Source of the DNA: Verrucomicrobiales bacterium
GTDB lineage: Bacteria > Verrucomicrobiota > Verrucomicrobiia > Methylacidiphilales > JAAUTS01
NCBI GenBank assembly: GCA_031256975.1
Contig: JAIRPN010000015.1
Coordinates: 1 to 64,000 of the forward strand
DNA length: 64,000 bases
Reading direction: 5' to 3'
Shown here: piece by piece, positions 25,321-33,768 of the stretch
How the letters are laid out: every line of letters begins with the position of its first letter
Numbering within the stretch: the first letter of the stretch is position 1
The notes under the pieces: model-generated
Database searches by the model: none
What the model was told of the DNA's origin: nothing
What the model saw: only the letters and a program-made list of their open reading frames with translations
Position numbers and translations under genes: made by a program

Positions 25321-26151
25321 TTAATACAGGACTTTGTCACCCACTTGGATTTCGCTCGGGGTCAGATCGGGAATCACGTCGGCGATGGCAGCCTTGGCGT
25401 CGACCGAAACGGTGCGAATCTTGCCGATCATCTGGTTGCCGCGATAGACGGTCAGTTCGACATTCTCAACCAGTTTGTTGTCCTTGCCGACATCCAGCAC
25501 CACGAAATTCCAAGTCTTGTTGATCGCCACCACGCGGCCGGTCAGGTCCATCGGGGCGCTCTTGGTACCGCGAAATTCGTCGAGTTCCTTGTACTTCTCG
25601 ATTTCCGCGTTGGCCTTGGCCAATGCGTCGTCCACGATCTTCTTTTCCGCACTGACAACCTTGGCTTTCTCGGTGGCATCATTCAGATCCTTGATCATGT
25701 CGTCAATCGAACGGCCGCCCAGCTTGTCTTTCAAATCCTTGAGTTCGGTGGCGGTGGTTTGCAAATCGGCGGTGGCCTTGGTCAGCGCCGCGCTCTTTTC
25801 ATCGAGATCCTTCTTAGCGGCAGTGTAATCGGTGGTCAGTTTCTGCACCTGCGAATCGGACTGGGCCAGCTTTTCCTTGGTGGTGCCGAGATCCGTCTTG
25901 GTGGTGTTCAATTCATCAAGGGTTTTCTTGGCAACCCCGGCAACCTTGGTCAGCGTGACAGCCGGTTCATCGGGGGCATTTTTGAAATCAGCAGTGTAGT
26001 TAACATTCGGGAACTTTCGCGTGGCTTCCTCAACCGCAGTCAGTTGGTTGCTGTAACCCGATTTCTTTTTGGCATTCATGAAGCCGACCGCACCGGCCGC
26101 CAATGAACAGATGATCGCCACTACACAACAAATTTTTCCAAGACCAGACAT
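25321..26151 (-). CDS. Membrane-anchored coiled-coil protein
   Basis: The 276-residue protein has one N-terminal hydrophobic helix (residues 6-25), a long coiled coil (about 75-195, with heptads such as LDELNTTKTDLGTTKEKLAQ), and a small C-terminal beta domain (about 200-276: DLTGRVVAINKTWNFVVLDVG, LTVYRGNQMIGKIRTV, IQVGDKVLY). That end looks like a short OB/SH3-type barrel. The layout suggests an envelope spacer or scaffold facing the periplasm. No enzymatic motif is seen. Confidence 0.65.
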   Translation of the reverse strand: MSGLGKICCVVAIICSLAAGAVGFMNAKKKSGYSNQLTAVEEATRKFPNVNYTADFKNAPDEPAVTLTKVAGVAKKTLDELNTTKTDLGTTKEKLAQSDSQVQKLTTDYTAAKKDLDEKSAALTKATADLQTTATELKDLKDKLGGRSIDDMIKDLNDATEKAKVVSAEKKIVDDALAKANAEIEKYKELDEFRGTKSAPMDLTGRVVAINKTWNFVVLDVGKDNKLVENVELTVYRGNQMIGKIRTVSVDAKAAIADVIPDLTPSEIQVGDKVLY

Positions 26152-26261
26152 AATATTCCTTAAAAATCCTGTCTTTTAACAGGTCAAGAAATGAAGCCCG
26201 AATTTGCTTAATGTGTCAATAATAGAATTATAGATATTTGCGTAATAAGTGGGAATTGGAA

Positions 26262-26708
26262 TCACCACTTTGCTTGCTTATGGACCCGGTCGAGGGTGCC
26301 ACGCCAGTCATGATTGACCCTTTCAAGCTCATCTTTAAGCCAATCAGGCGACAGGACAATGGCCCCAAGGGACTCAACCGTGACCCGTTCCGCCCCGTCG
26401 GCGGTAACCACGTAGACGAGGCTCCGGTCGGCCACCTGGCCCACCAAGCGTTCAATGATACTATCCGCGGTCTGTCCCTCCTGACTGTAAATCAAGGCCA
26501 TTTTCCCCGGCTTTACCGGTTCAGCCGGCCCGGTTTTGCCGTCAAAAACCAGCGTCACCAGCCAGTCGGAAGTGTCGTGCAAATCGCCCAGCAGCCGAAC
26601 CAGTACCTCACGGCACTTGTTCGGCTGACGTTGGTGCAAGGCACGCAACTCGGGCCATTGATAAATGACACTGTGCCCGTCCACCAGCAGATATTGTTTG
26701 CGCGACAT
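26262..26708 (-). CDS. NYN-domain (YacP-like) ribonuclease family protein
   Basis: The 148-residue protein begins YLLVDGHSVIYQWPELRAL, with the conserved Asp of the NYN/PIN-like fold, and continues with WLVTLVFDGKTG (second acidic position) and TADSIIERLVGQVADRSLVYVVTADGAE (third and fourth acidic positions). This matches the YacP/Rae1 family of RNases, which in Bacillus cleaves mRNA on the ribosome. Length is near that of the family. Gene neighbours give no further hint. Confidence 0.8.
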   Translation of the reverse strand: MSRKQYLLVDGHSVIYQWPELRALHQRQPNKCREVLVRLLGDLHDTSDWLVTLVFDGKTGPAEPVKPGKMALIYSQEGQTADSIIERLVGQVADRSLVYVVTADGAERVTVESLGAIVLSPDWLKDELERVNHDWRGTLDRVHKQAKW

Positions 26709-26800
26709 GATAAAATTATATCTCCATTAAGCAATCTGCTGAATTGATACTCCTTAAAAAAGAGATTGCATCATAAAACTGCGGTCCTAGCATCAAAAAC

Positions 26801-27370
26801 ATGATTCTTTGGTCTATCCTCATTGCAGCCACAATACTTTATCGCATTCTCTGCCCCTTCGTTGACGGGTTGCTGAATTTCTCCCCGGTCATGGCGCTGG
26901 CCTTTTGCGCCGCCATTTACACCGGACGCAAAAGCGCCGTTTTGTTCCCCTTGCTGGCCCTCGCCATTAGCGACATCATCCTTAACCTGCATTTCGGCGT
27001 TGCCGCCTTTAACGTTTCGTCCCTGGCGGCCTATGCCTGTTATATCGTGGCCGCCGCCATGGGCGTGTGGGTCAGCCAGCATAAGAATTGGATCAACATC
27101 TTCACCGGCACACTCGCCTCGGCGCTCTTGTTCTATCTGGTCACCAACAGCCTGTGCTGGCTGGACAATCCGGTTTATGCCAAGACCTTCGCCGGCTGGG
27201 TGCAGGCGTTGACCACCGGGCAACCCGGCTTCCCGCCCACCATCGTGTTCTTCCGCAACTCATTGGTTGGCGACCTGATTTTCACCGGCGTGTTCGTCAG
27301 CTGCATGGAATTTGCCGCCCAGCGCGCCGGACGCATCTCGCTGTTCCAAAAAGCGCATTCGGCAGTTTGA
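26801..27370 (+). CDS. Integral membrane protein, DUF6580-like
   Basis: The 189-residue protein has six hydrophobic segments and short loops. The sequence NFSPVMALAFCAAIYTGRKS and the segment PLLALAISDIILNLHFG resemble a small conserved membrane family (DUF6580-like) that is common in Bacteroidota and Verrucomicrobiota. The F-x-P-x-x-A-x-x-F start resembles energy-coupling S components of vitamin transporters, so substrate binding is possible but unproven. It ends 4 bp before the phosphodiesterase gene. Confidence 0.65.
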   Translation: MILWSILIAATILYRILCPFVDGLLNFSPVMALAFCAAIYTGRKSAVLFPLLALAISDIILNLHFGVAAFNVSSLAAYACYIVAAAMGVWVSQHKNWINIFTGTLASALLFYLVTNSLCWLDNPVYAKTFAGWVQALTTGQPGFPPTIVFFRNSLVGDLIFTGVFVSCMEFAAQRAGRISLFQKAHSAV

Positions 27371-27374
27371 ATTT

Positions 27375-27836
27375 ATGCAAGGGGTCCTGCGTATCGGAGT
27401 CATCTCGGACACGCACGACCACCTGCCGGGTTTCGTCGTTAGCGAACTGAAAGCCGCCGGTCTCGATGAAATCTGGCACCTTGGCGACGTCACCGCCGAA
27501 CATATCCTCGACGACCTGCATATCCTCGACGTCCCGATTCACGTGGTGCGTGGCAATTGTGACTTCAATTACGAATGGCCGCTAATCATCGACCTCAAAC
27601 GTCACGGCATCCGCTTCCGCCTGCAACACATCCCGCCGAACCGCCACCATCTTCCCGAAAATACCGACATCCTGCTGCACGGCCACACCCATGTCCCGCG
27701 TGATGAAACCGTGCACGGCATCCGCTTCCTCAACCCCGGCACCATCGGCAAACCCAACAAAGGCGCGCCACCCAGCTTTGCCTTCCTCACCATTGGCGCT
27801 AACGGCGAAGTCGGCTGGGAAATCCGGAAAATATGA
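27375..27836 (+). CDS. YfcE/MJ0936-family metallophosphoesterase
   Basis: From ATG 27375 (directly after the previous stop) the protein has 153 residues and all calcineurin-like metal motifs: IGVISDTHDH, WHLGDVTAEH, VRGNCDF and LLHGHTHVPRDE. YfcE-like enzymes cut phosphodiester bonds in vitro and their in vivo substrates are mostly unknown. An open frame continues upstream but would overlap the membrane protein gene. Four motif-like words occur in its 460 bp, two exact (27439, 27797). Confidence 0.88.
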   Translation: MQGVLRIGVISDTHDHLPGFVVSELKAAGLDEIWHLGDVTAEHILDDLHILDVPIHVVRGNCDFNYEWPLIIDLKRHGIRFRLQHIPPNRHHLPENTDILLHGHTHVPRDETVHGIRFLNPGTIGKPNKGAPPSFAFLTIGANGEVGWEIRKI

Positions 27837-27925
27837 CCCGGCCCGGCCCCGGTTGAAATTTTTTCGTTTTTTTCCTAATAAACCCCCACCTCCGGCGTTA
27901 TACCCTTTGAAACAAGGAAAACATT

Positions 27926-28582
27926 ATGCCGCACCAAGATTGGCTACACCGCAGCTTTCACGCCTATGAATCCAAGCTCGTGCATTACGCCTGGAGCATC
28001 GTCGGCGACCTGGAAACCGCCCGCGACATCGCCCAAGATACCTTCCTGAAACTCTGTCACGAAAGCCCTAAAACTGTCGGCGACCCTCCCAACGCCTGGC
28101 TCTACAAAATTTGTCGCAACCGCGCCATCGACCATTACCGCAAAAACAAGCGCCGCCGCCACGAAAGTGCCGAGCAACTCGACAACCACGCCGCCAACGA
28201 CGAAACCCCGCACGAACAACTCATCCGCCGGGAACAAGTCGCCGGCATTCTTTCCGCCTTGGCGTCCCTGCCCGAGCGCGAGCAGGAAATCGTCCGCCTC
28301 AAATTCCTGCACGACTTCAGTTACAAACAAATCGCCGACACCGTCGGCCTCAGCCCCGGCAACGTCGGCTACATCCTGCACGGCGCCTTGGTAAAACTTC
28401 GCGACCAAGTCGCTAACGACGAAAACAATTCACCGCCGAGACGCGGAGACGCGGAGAAAATTTTGATTAAGAAGGCCCCTGCCAACCCCCAACCGCCCAC
28501 CACCAAAAACTCTCTGCACCTCTGCGTCTCGGCGGTTAAAAATTTTCTTCGTCTTGCAACCTTAACCGAGGCAACCGTATGA
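27926..28582 (+). CDS. ECF-type RNA polymerase sigma factor with repeat-derived tail
   Basis: The 218-residue protein has region 2 (AWSIVGDLETARDIAQDTFLK, WLYKICRNRAIDHYRKNKRR) and region 4 (LPEREQEIVRLKFLHDFSYKQIA, LSPGNVGYILHGALVKLR), ending near residue 165. The last 50 residues (from about NNSPPRRGDAEK) are encoded by a copy of palindrome family A at 28430. The element therefore extended the reading frame. The stop overlaps the VWA gene start (ATGA), so sigma factor and partner are coupled. Confidence 0.9.
   Translation: MPHQDWLHRSFHAYESKLVHYAWSIVGDLETARDIAQDTFLKLCHESPKTVGDPPNAWLYKICRNRAIDHYRKNKRRRHESAEQLDNHAANDETPHEQLIRREQVAGILSALASLPEREQEIVRLKFLHDFSYKQIADTVGLSPGNVGYILHGALVKLRDQVANDENNSPPRRGDAEKILIKKAPANPQPPTTKNSLHLCVSAVKNFLRLATLTEATV
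28430..28545. repeat. Long palindrome, family A, copy 2, inside the sigma-factor gene
   Basis: Imperfect inverted arms TTCACCGCCGAGACGCGGAG (from 28430) and TGCACCTCTGCGTCTCGGCG (about 28515-28534) match the arms of copies at 11796 and 30913. This copy is the most diverged and is translated as the C-terminal tail of the ECF sigma factor. Confidence 0.75.
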
Positions 28583-30909
28583 ACTTTGACAAAAACGATC
28601 CGCGCCTCAGCGCCTACATTTTAAACGAACTCGACACCAAGGACCGCGCCGAGATCGAGCAGCAAATCGCCGCCAACGACGAACTCGCCGCCTTCGTTGA
28701 ATCCCTGCGCCAAACCCAGGCGACGCTAACCGTCAAACTCCGCACCGAGGCTGAACCCATGGGCCTCAGCGCCGCCCAGCGCCAGACCGTCCTCAACCAG
28801 TCCGCCGCAACCAAGGAATCGTTGTGGGGCAAAATCAATTCATGGTTAGCGTCCCCAAAACTCATCCTCAGCGCCAGCGCCGTCACCTGCCTGCTATTGG
28901 TGGGTATCGCCATTAGCGTCTTCTTCTCCCGTCCGCCCAAACCAGTCTCCGCCGATCAATTGCCCAAAGCCGACATGGTTGCCGCCGGTTTTGAACAGCC
29001 CTCTTTACCTGTAACTTCAGCCAGCACTGTTGTCCCTCCTCCGCCTGTTGACGAAGGGATTGCCGTGCCCGATGTAAGTATGGCATCCACCGGAATGGCA
29101 GGCTCAGCCACCCCTTCCCCTGGCTTAACAATTACCTCAGGACCTGTCGGTCAATCACAATTAGAACCTTCAAATTCACCGTCTTTCGTCGTTAGCGCCC
29201 CGGCAAGTTCTGCCCAAGTAAGCACTGATGGTTACATCAATTACGATGGTCCTGTAGTAAGCGGCGGAGTTCCTTCAGATTCGACCGTGGCAAACTTAAA
29301 CCCCAGTGTTGGCTCATCCGCTTCTCCAAGTACTGTGCCACCCTCCACCAAATCAAGTTCCACATCCGTTACGCGGCGAATGACCAACGCCTTCGGGTCT
29401 CAAGCTACAGACGGGTACTCTGGACAAGACATGCGGCGGCGCCAATCCGCCATGACAAAAGACCAATTGCCTCCTCCAAACACCAACGAATCCTACCTGC
29501 AAAAACCCGAAAACATCTGGCTGTTAGCGGCGCAGGAACCGCTCTCCACTTTTTCCATCGACGTCGACACCGCCTCGTATTCCAACATCCGCCGCTTCCT
29601 CAGCCAAGGCCAGCTGCCGCCGCCCGACGCGGTGCGCATCGAAGAACTGTTGAATTACTTCACCTACGATTACCCGCAACCCGAGGGCAGGCAACCGTTC
29701 TCGGTCACCACCGAAATCGCCTCCTGCCCCTGGGACTCTACCCACAAGCTGCTGCGCATCGGCATCAAGGGCAGGGAAATCAGCGACGAGGAACGCCCGC
29801 GACTCAGCCTGGTGTTCCTGATCGACGTTAGCGGCTCAATGGACCAGCCCAACAAACTCCCCCTCGTCATTAGCGGCATGAAATTATTGCTGCAAAAACT
29901 GCGTCCCGACGACCGCGTGGCCATCGTCACCTACGCCGGGGAATCCAAACTGGCGTTAAAATCCACGCCGATTGCTGAAAAAGACCTCATCATGAGCGTC
30001 ATCGATTCGCTTCGCGCCGGCGGCTCCACCAACGGCGAAGGCGGCATCCGCACCGCCTACCGGGTGGCGCGCGACAACTTCATCGAAAACGGCGCCAACC
30101 GCGTGATTCTCTGCACCGACGGCGATTTCAACGTCGGCAACACCGGCGAGGAATCGCTCGCCGCGATGGTGCAGCGCCAGGCCAAGAGCGGCGTGTTCCT
30201 CAACGTCTACGGCTTCGGCATGGGCAATTACAAGGACAGCCGCCTCGTTCAACTCGCCGACCAGGGCAACGGCGTCTACGGCTACATCGACAGCTACGCC
30301 GAGGCGCAGAAAATCTTCTCCAAGCAAATCACCGGCACGCTAATCACCATCGCCAAGGATGTGAAAATCCAGATGGATTTCAACCCCGCCAAAGTCGGCG
30401 CCTATCGCCTGATCGGTTATGAAAAACGCCTGTTGAACAAGGAAGACTTCAAGGACGACAAAAAGGACGCCGGGGAAATCGGCAGCGGCCACACGGTGAC
30501 CGCGCTGTATGAAATCGTGCCGCCCGGCGTCGCCGTTAGCGACCGCGTGGACGCCTCCAAATACACCAAACAATCCGAAACCGCCAAACCAGCACTCAGC
30601 GCCGCCGCTAACAGCGAAGAACTCGGCACCGTGCGCCTGCGTTACAAACTGCCGAAGGAGGACAGCAGCACGCCGTTCAACGTCGCCGTTAGCGACCGTG
30701 ACCTGGATTATCGCAAAGCCTCGGTGGATTTCAAACTGGCCGCCGCCTGCGCTGCCTTCGGCATGACTTTGAAAGACAGCCCCGATCGCGGCGATGCCGA
30801 TTTGGCCCTGGCATTGCAACTCGCCAAGATGGGCAAAGGCGAGGACAAAGACAACTACCGCGCCGAGTTCATCCGCCTCATTGAAACGGCAAAAGAATTA
30901 AAACAATAA
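28579..30909 (+). CDS. VWA-domain (YfbK-like) membrane protein with anti-sigma-like N-terminus
   Basis: The 776-residue protein starts with a short helical domain (NDPRLSAYILNELDTKDRAEI) like those of anti-sigma factors, then a transmembrane helix (about residues 94-116). A long low-complexity Ser/Pro/Thr stretch follows (about 120-290), then the YfbK/VWA region with TFSIDVDTASYSNIRRFL, a MIDAS site FLIDVSGSMDQP at about residue 415, and the C-terminal DUF3520-like part. The N-domain likely binds the sigma factor encoded just upstream, with the VWA part sensing outside the membrane. Ten motif copies lie in this one gene. Confidence 0.85.
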   Translation: MNFDKNDPRLSAYILNELDTKDRAEIEQQIAANDELAAFVESLRQTQATLTVKLRTEAEPMGLSAAQRQTVLNQSAATKESLWGKINSWLASPKLILSASAVTCLLLVGIAISVFFSRPPKPVSADQLPKADMVAAGFEQPSLPVTSASTVVPPPPVDEGIAVPDVSMASTGMAGSATPSPGLTITSGPVGQSQLEPSNSPSFVVSAPASSAQVSTDGYINYDGPVVSGGVPSDSTVANLNPSVGSSASPSTVPPSTKSSSTSVTRRMTNAFGSQATDGYSGQDMRRRQSAMTKDQLPPPNTNESYLQKPENIWLLAAQEPLSTFSIDVDTASYSNIRRFLSQGQLPPPDAVRIEELLNYFTYDYPQPEGRQPFSVTTEIASCPWDSTHKLLRIGIKGREISDEERPRLSLVFLIDVSGSMDQPNKLPLVISGMKLLLQKLRPDDRVAIVTYAGESKLALKSTPIAEKDLIMSVIDSLRAGGSTNGEGGIRTAYRVARDNFIENGANRVILCTDGDFNVGNTGEESLAAMVQRQAKSGVFLNVYGFGMGNYKDSRLVQLADQGNGVYGYIDSYAEAQKIFSKQITGTLITIAKDVKIQMDFNPAKVGAYRLIGYEKRLLNKEDFKDDKKDAGEIGSGHTVTALYEIVPPGVAVSDRVDASKYTKQSETAKPALSAAANSEELGTVRLRYKLPKEDSSTPFNVAVSDRDLDYRKASVDFKLAAACAAFGMTLKDSPDRGDADLALALQLAKMGKGEDKDNYRAEFIRLIETAKELKQ

Positions 30910-30912
30910 CCC

Positions 30913-31028
30913 TCACCGCAGAGGCGCGGAGTACGCAGAGAAGAAAATACGGTCTTTAAATTAAGATGCTGCCAACGCGAAACACAAACCAAAAGAAAAT
31001 CTCTGCGTGCTCCGCGCCTCTGCGGTGA
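30913..31028. repeat. Long extragenic palindrome, family A, copy 3
   Basis: Inverted arms of 29 bp, 30913-30941 and 31000-31028, differ at one position. They carry TCACCGCAGAGGCGCGGAG and enclose a 58-nt AT-rich centre. It fills the gap between the convergent VWA and SMP-30 genes and may act as a bidirectional terminator. Confidence 0.85.
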
Positions 31029-31033
31029 AGATT

Positions 31034-31909
31034 TTACTTCGCCCCGCCAACGGTCATCTGCAAACCGTACAACGAGGTTCTGGCGGCAACAAACAGAGTT
31101 TTGCCGTCGGCCCCGCCAAAGCAAAGATTGGTCGGATGCTCGGGGAAATGGATTTCCTCCAGCAGCTTGCCCTCGGGAGAAACAATCAACACGTTCTCGC
31201 TGGCCAAGTAAACATTGCCGTTGGCGTCCAAAGTCAGGCCGTCGGCCTCATGATCGAAGAACAGGCGCTTCTTGCCCAGCTTGCCGTTTTTCAGGATCGC
31301 GTAGGCGTAGACCTTGTTGCCGCCCTCGTCGGCAACATACAAGGTTTTGCCGTCGGGCGTACCGACCACGCCATTCGGTTTCACCAGGTCATCGGCGACC
31401 CGCCCCAGCGGCCCGTCCTTCGGCAGGTAATAAACCGCCATCTTGTCCTGTTCGAGATCATCGGTATTGCCATAACGCGGATCGGTGAAATAAATGCCGC
31501 CCTTGGCGTCGACCCACAAATCATTTGGGCTGTTCAGATTTTTGCCGCCAAACGAATCCGCCAGCACCGAGATTTTGCCGTGCAGGTCGTCACGCACCAC
31601 CCGGCGGCGGCCGCCCTCGCAGACCACCAGTGAACCGTCGCGGTCAAACACCATGCCGTTGGCACCGCCGGAATTATCGCGATAAGTTTTCAAATCCCCG
31701 CCGGTGGTCCAGATGTTGATGGTGTTGTTCGGAATATCGACAAAATAGACATTGCCCTTGGCGTCCGGGGCCGGGCTTTCGGTAAAGCGGAACCCGCCGC
31801 ACAACAGCGCCGGTTTGGCGTCAACTTTCACCAGCGAGGATGTTTGCGCGAACGACGCCAGCGGCAACACGATGGCCGTCAGCAGGAACAGGACGATGCT
31901 TTTCTTCAT
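31034..31909 (-). CDS. Secreted SMP-30/gluconolactonase-like beta-propeller protein
   Basis: From ATG 31909 the protein has 291 residues with a signal peptide (VLPLASFAQ). It has the SMP-30 pattern: FRFTESPAPDAKGNVYFVDI, GMVFDRDGSLVVCEGG, LNSPNDLWVDAKGGIYFTDPRYG, LVKPNGVVGTPDGKTLYVAD and ADGLTLDANGNVYLAS. Metal ligands Glu, Asn and Asp are kept. The family covers lactonases for sugar acids. The signal peptide puts it in the periplasm. A start 57 nt upstream is possible but lacks the signal layout. Confidence 0.85.
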   Translation of the reverse strand: MKKSIVLFLLTAIVLPLASFAQTSSLVKVDAKPALLCGGFRFTESPAPDAKGNVYFVDIPNNTINIWTTGGDLKTYRDNSGGANGMVFDRDGSLVVCEGGRRRVVRDDLHGKISVLADSFGGKNLNSPNDLWVDAKGGIYFTDPRYGNTDDLEQDKMAVYYLPKDGPLGRVADDLVKPNGVVGTPDGKTLYVADEGGNKVYAYAILKNGKLGKKRLFFDHEADGLTLDANGNVYLASENVLIVSPEGKLLEEIHFPEHPTNLCFGGADGKTLFVAARTSLYGLQMTVGGAK

Positions 31910-31925
31910 GGTTCGAGGGACGTGT

Positions 31926-32138
31926 TTACTTCGGCGAGGCCGGATTGCGGCCCGCTTCGGCATCAATCGCCTGGCCCACCGGGTTATTGTTCTTGGAAAT
32001 GTCGCGGTTCATTTCGTCCTCGATCGCATTGCCCAGGGGATCCTGGTCATGGTAGGCCGATTTCGGCTGCTGCGGAGCGCAGGCGGCCATTAGCGCCGCC
32101 GCCAGCAGGGCGACCGTCAATAAAGCTCGTTCCTTCAT
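31926..32138 (-). CDS. Small lipoprotein
   Basis: The 70-residue protein has a lipoprotein signal (LLAAALMAACAPQ, lipobox MAAC at about residues 17-20) and a polar mature part (YHDQDPLGNAIEDEMNRDI) with no recognised domain. It precedes the SMP-30 gene on the same strand by 16 bp and may be co-transcribed. Function is unknown. Confidence 0.7.
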   Translation of the reverse strand: MKERALLTVALLAAALMAACAPQQPKSAYHDQDPLGNAIEDEMNRDISKNNNPVGQAIDAEAGRNPASPK

Positions 32139-32162
32139 GTGATTGTCAGAATCTGGCTCGTA

Positions 32163-32954
32163 TTAGCGATAGGTCAAGCAACGGTTTTGCCAGCCCTCCC
32201 TCCAGCGCTGCTCGCCACGTTCCGGTGGCGAATTGGAGATCCGGCGCTTGAGGACGCCAATGGCGGCGCGGGAAAATTCCTGCCGTGCGGGAATCCCGGA
32301 GGCACTGTCCCGCATTTCCTCCAGCACTTGCAACAATCCCCAGCCCTGGCCGTTGTAGCGCTCCTCCGCCCGGAGGCCCTCGCCCTTGAAGTTCACATAG
32401 TCCATCAACGCGTAAATTCCCTGCGGCGTGGCGGCCACCGCCCGGATTCTCGCGGTTAGCGCCGTCCTCCCGGAGGCAGGGGCCGCATCGAGGATTTTCG
32501 CCAGCGATTGCTCGAAACGCTGCGCCATGTAGGCGGCCTGCAACGGCACGGTGTCGCGCAGGAAATTCCGCAACGCCACCATGTCCGGGCTGTTCTGTGC
32601 CGCCAAAAACGCCTCGCGCGAGGGCCATGGGCAGCTTTTATTTTTCACCAGCACTTCCGGCGGCTTCGCGCCGCGCGACTGCAAATAGGCCAGCATCGGC
32701 GGGAAACTTTCCTCAAAGCGTTGCGGGGCCTCCTTGCGGTACCAGATGAAATGGCCGATGCCCAGCGACGGGAATTCCTCGCCGACATTCCACGAGGTCA
32801 GGCCGCCAACCGTGCCGCCGCATTCATTCTGCCAGATGCGTTTGCCGATTTCCTGCGCCTGCACGTCGCTAATGGCGGGCAGCAATTGCGCCTGCAACGC
32901 CGGTGGCGAAAACAACAAACCAAGCAATGAAAGACTAACGATTGAAATTTTCAT
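32163..32954 (-). CDS. Secreted protein of unknown function, possibly lysozyme-like
   Basis: From ATG 32954 the protein has 263 residues with a signal peptide (LSLLGLLFSPPALQAQ). The mature part has IWQNECGGTVGGLTSWN and LGIGHFIWYRKEAPQRFEESFP. A glutamate followed by GIGHF recalls lysozyme-like enzymes (E...GYGH), but I cannot confirm the fold. It overlaps the MurU-like gene by 20 bp on the same strand, which would fit a cell-wall role. The gene ends in CGC TAA, part of a TTAGCG motif copy. An upstream in-frame start lies inside the next gene and is not preferred. Confidence 0.6.
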   Translation of the reverse strand: MKISIVSLSLLGLLFSPPALQAQLLPAISDVQAQEIGKRIWQNECGGTVGGLTSWNVGEEFPSLGIGHFIWYRKEAPQRFEESFPPMLAYLQSRGAKPPEVLVKNKSCPWPSREAFLAAQNSPDMVALRNFLRDTVPLQAAYMAQRFEQSLAKILDAAPASGRTALTARIRAVAATPQGIYALMDYVNFKGEGLRAEERYNGQGWGLLQVLEEMRDSASGIPARQEFSRAAIGVLKRRISNSPPERGEQRWREGWQNRCLTYR

Positions 32955-33630
32955 ATTCCTCCAAGGTGCCGATGTTATGCCAATAACCGTCATTAGCGAC
33001 GCAGCCTTGCAGGCCGCCGCTTGCCAACATCGTGCGCCAGACGTCGGCAATAACCCGCGGCCTGGCATCGGGGATGCGTTGCAAAAAGCGCGGGTCGATG
33101 ATGGCGACATTGGCATAGTCGTACCAATCCAGGCGGTCATTGGCGTCCGGCCTGCCGATTTTTTTGATTTCACCGCTGGCGTTCAATCCGATGGCCTTGG
33201 TGCCGTTGTCGCGCAAGGCGAGCGTGACCTCGGCCTCGCCGTTGGCGTGCTTGTCGAACAGCGGCCGCAGATTGAAATTGGTCACCACATCACCGCTGTG
33301 CAGCAGAATGGTTTCACCGCCGACCAGGTCCTCAATGTTTTTCAATCCGCCCGCCGTGCCGAGCAGCATCGGTTCATGGCGAAAAATAATCGGGACCCCC
33401 TGCCATTGGTGATCCGGAAATTGTCTCTGCCAGCGTTCCGCGGCATGGTGCGTGTTGACAATGAAACGCCTGATGCCGCCAACGGCGAGCTTTTCAAACA
33501 CATATTCCACCATTGGCCTGCCGCGCACCGGCAACAGGGGTTTCGGACATTCCTCCGTCAGCGGCCGCAACCGCGTGCCAAGCCCGGCTCCCAAGACAAA
33601 TGCTGTTTCGATCGGTTTCAAAGAATTCAT
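32935..33630 (-). CDS. MurU-like sugar-1-phosphate nucleotidyltransferase
   Basis: From ATG 33630 the protein has 231 residues with the nucleotidyltransferase signature GLGTRLRPLTEECPKPLLP, the metal-binding LLHSGDVVTNFNL and HNIGTLEEYENF at the end. Size and sequence fit MurU, which makes UDP-MurNAc from MurNAc-1-phosphate and UTP in the recycling route that bypasses de novo synthesis. A divergent AmgK-like kinase gene lies 138 bp away, and amgK-murU pairs define that pathway. An extra 11 codons upstream would run into palindrome DNA. Confidence 0.82.
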   Translation of the reverse strand: MNSLKPIETAFVLGAGLGTRLRPLTEECPKPLLPVRGRPMVEYVFEKLAVGGIRRFIVNTHHAAERWQRQFPDHQWQGVPIIFRHEPMLLGTAGGLKNIEDLVGGETILLHSGDVVTNFNLRPLFDKHANGEAEVTLALRDNGTKAIGLNASGEIKKIGRPDANDRLDWYDYANVAIIDPRFLQRIPDARPRVIADVWRTMLASGGLQGCVANDGYWHNIGTLEEYENFNR

Positions 33631-33762
33631 TAAACCACGAAACCCACACAAGTAAAACGGCAATTACACGCCGCTGCAAACAGGCGAAACAAAACGCCCT
33701 GGAAATTATTCATTGGCATAGCTTCAAAAATTCCGTGTATTCCGTGTGTTCCGTGGTTTAAT
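33629..33762. repeat. Long extragenic palindrome, family B, between murU-like and amgK-like genes
   Basis: The arms ATTAAACCACGAAACCCACA (from 33629) and CCGTGTGTTCCGTGGTTTAAT (ending about 33762, read inverted) pair with several mismatches around a centre of some 70 nt. Words such as TTCCGTGTATTCCGTG repeat inside. It is unrelated to family A. It fills the whole divergent promoter region, so it may carry or block promoters. Confidence 0.7.
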
Positions 33763-33768
33763 CCCACT

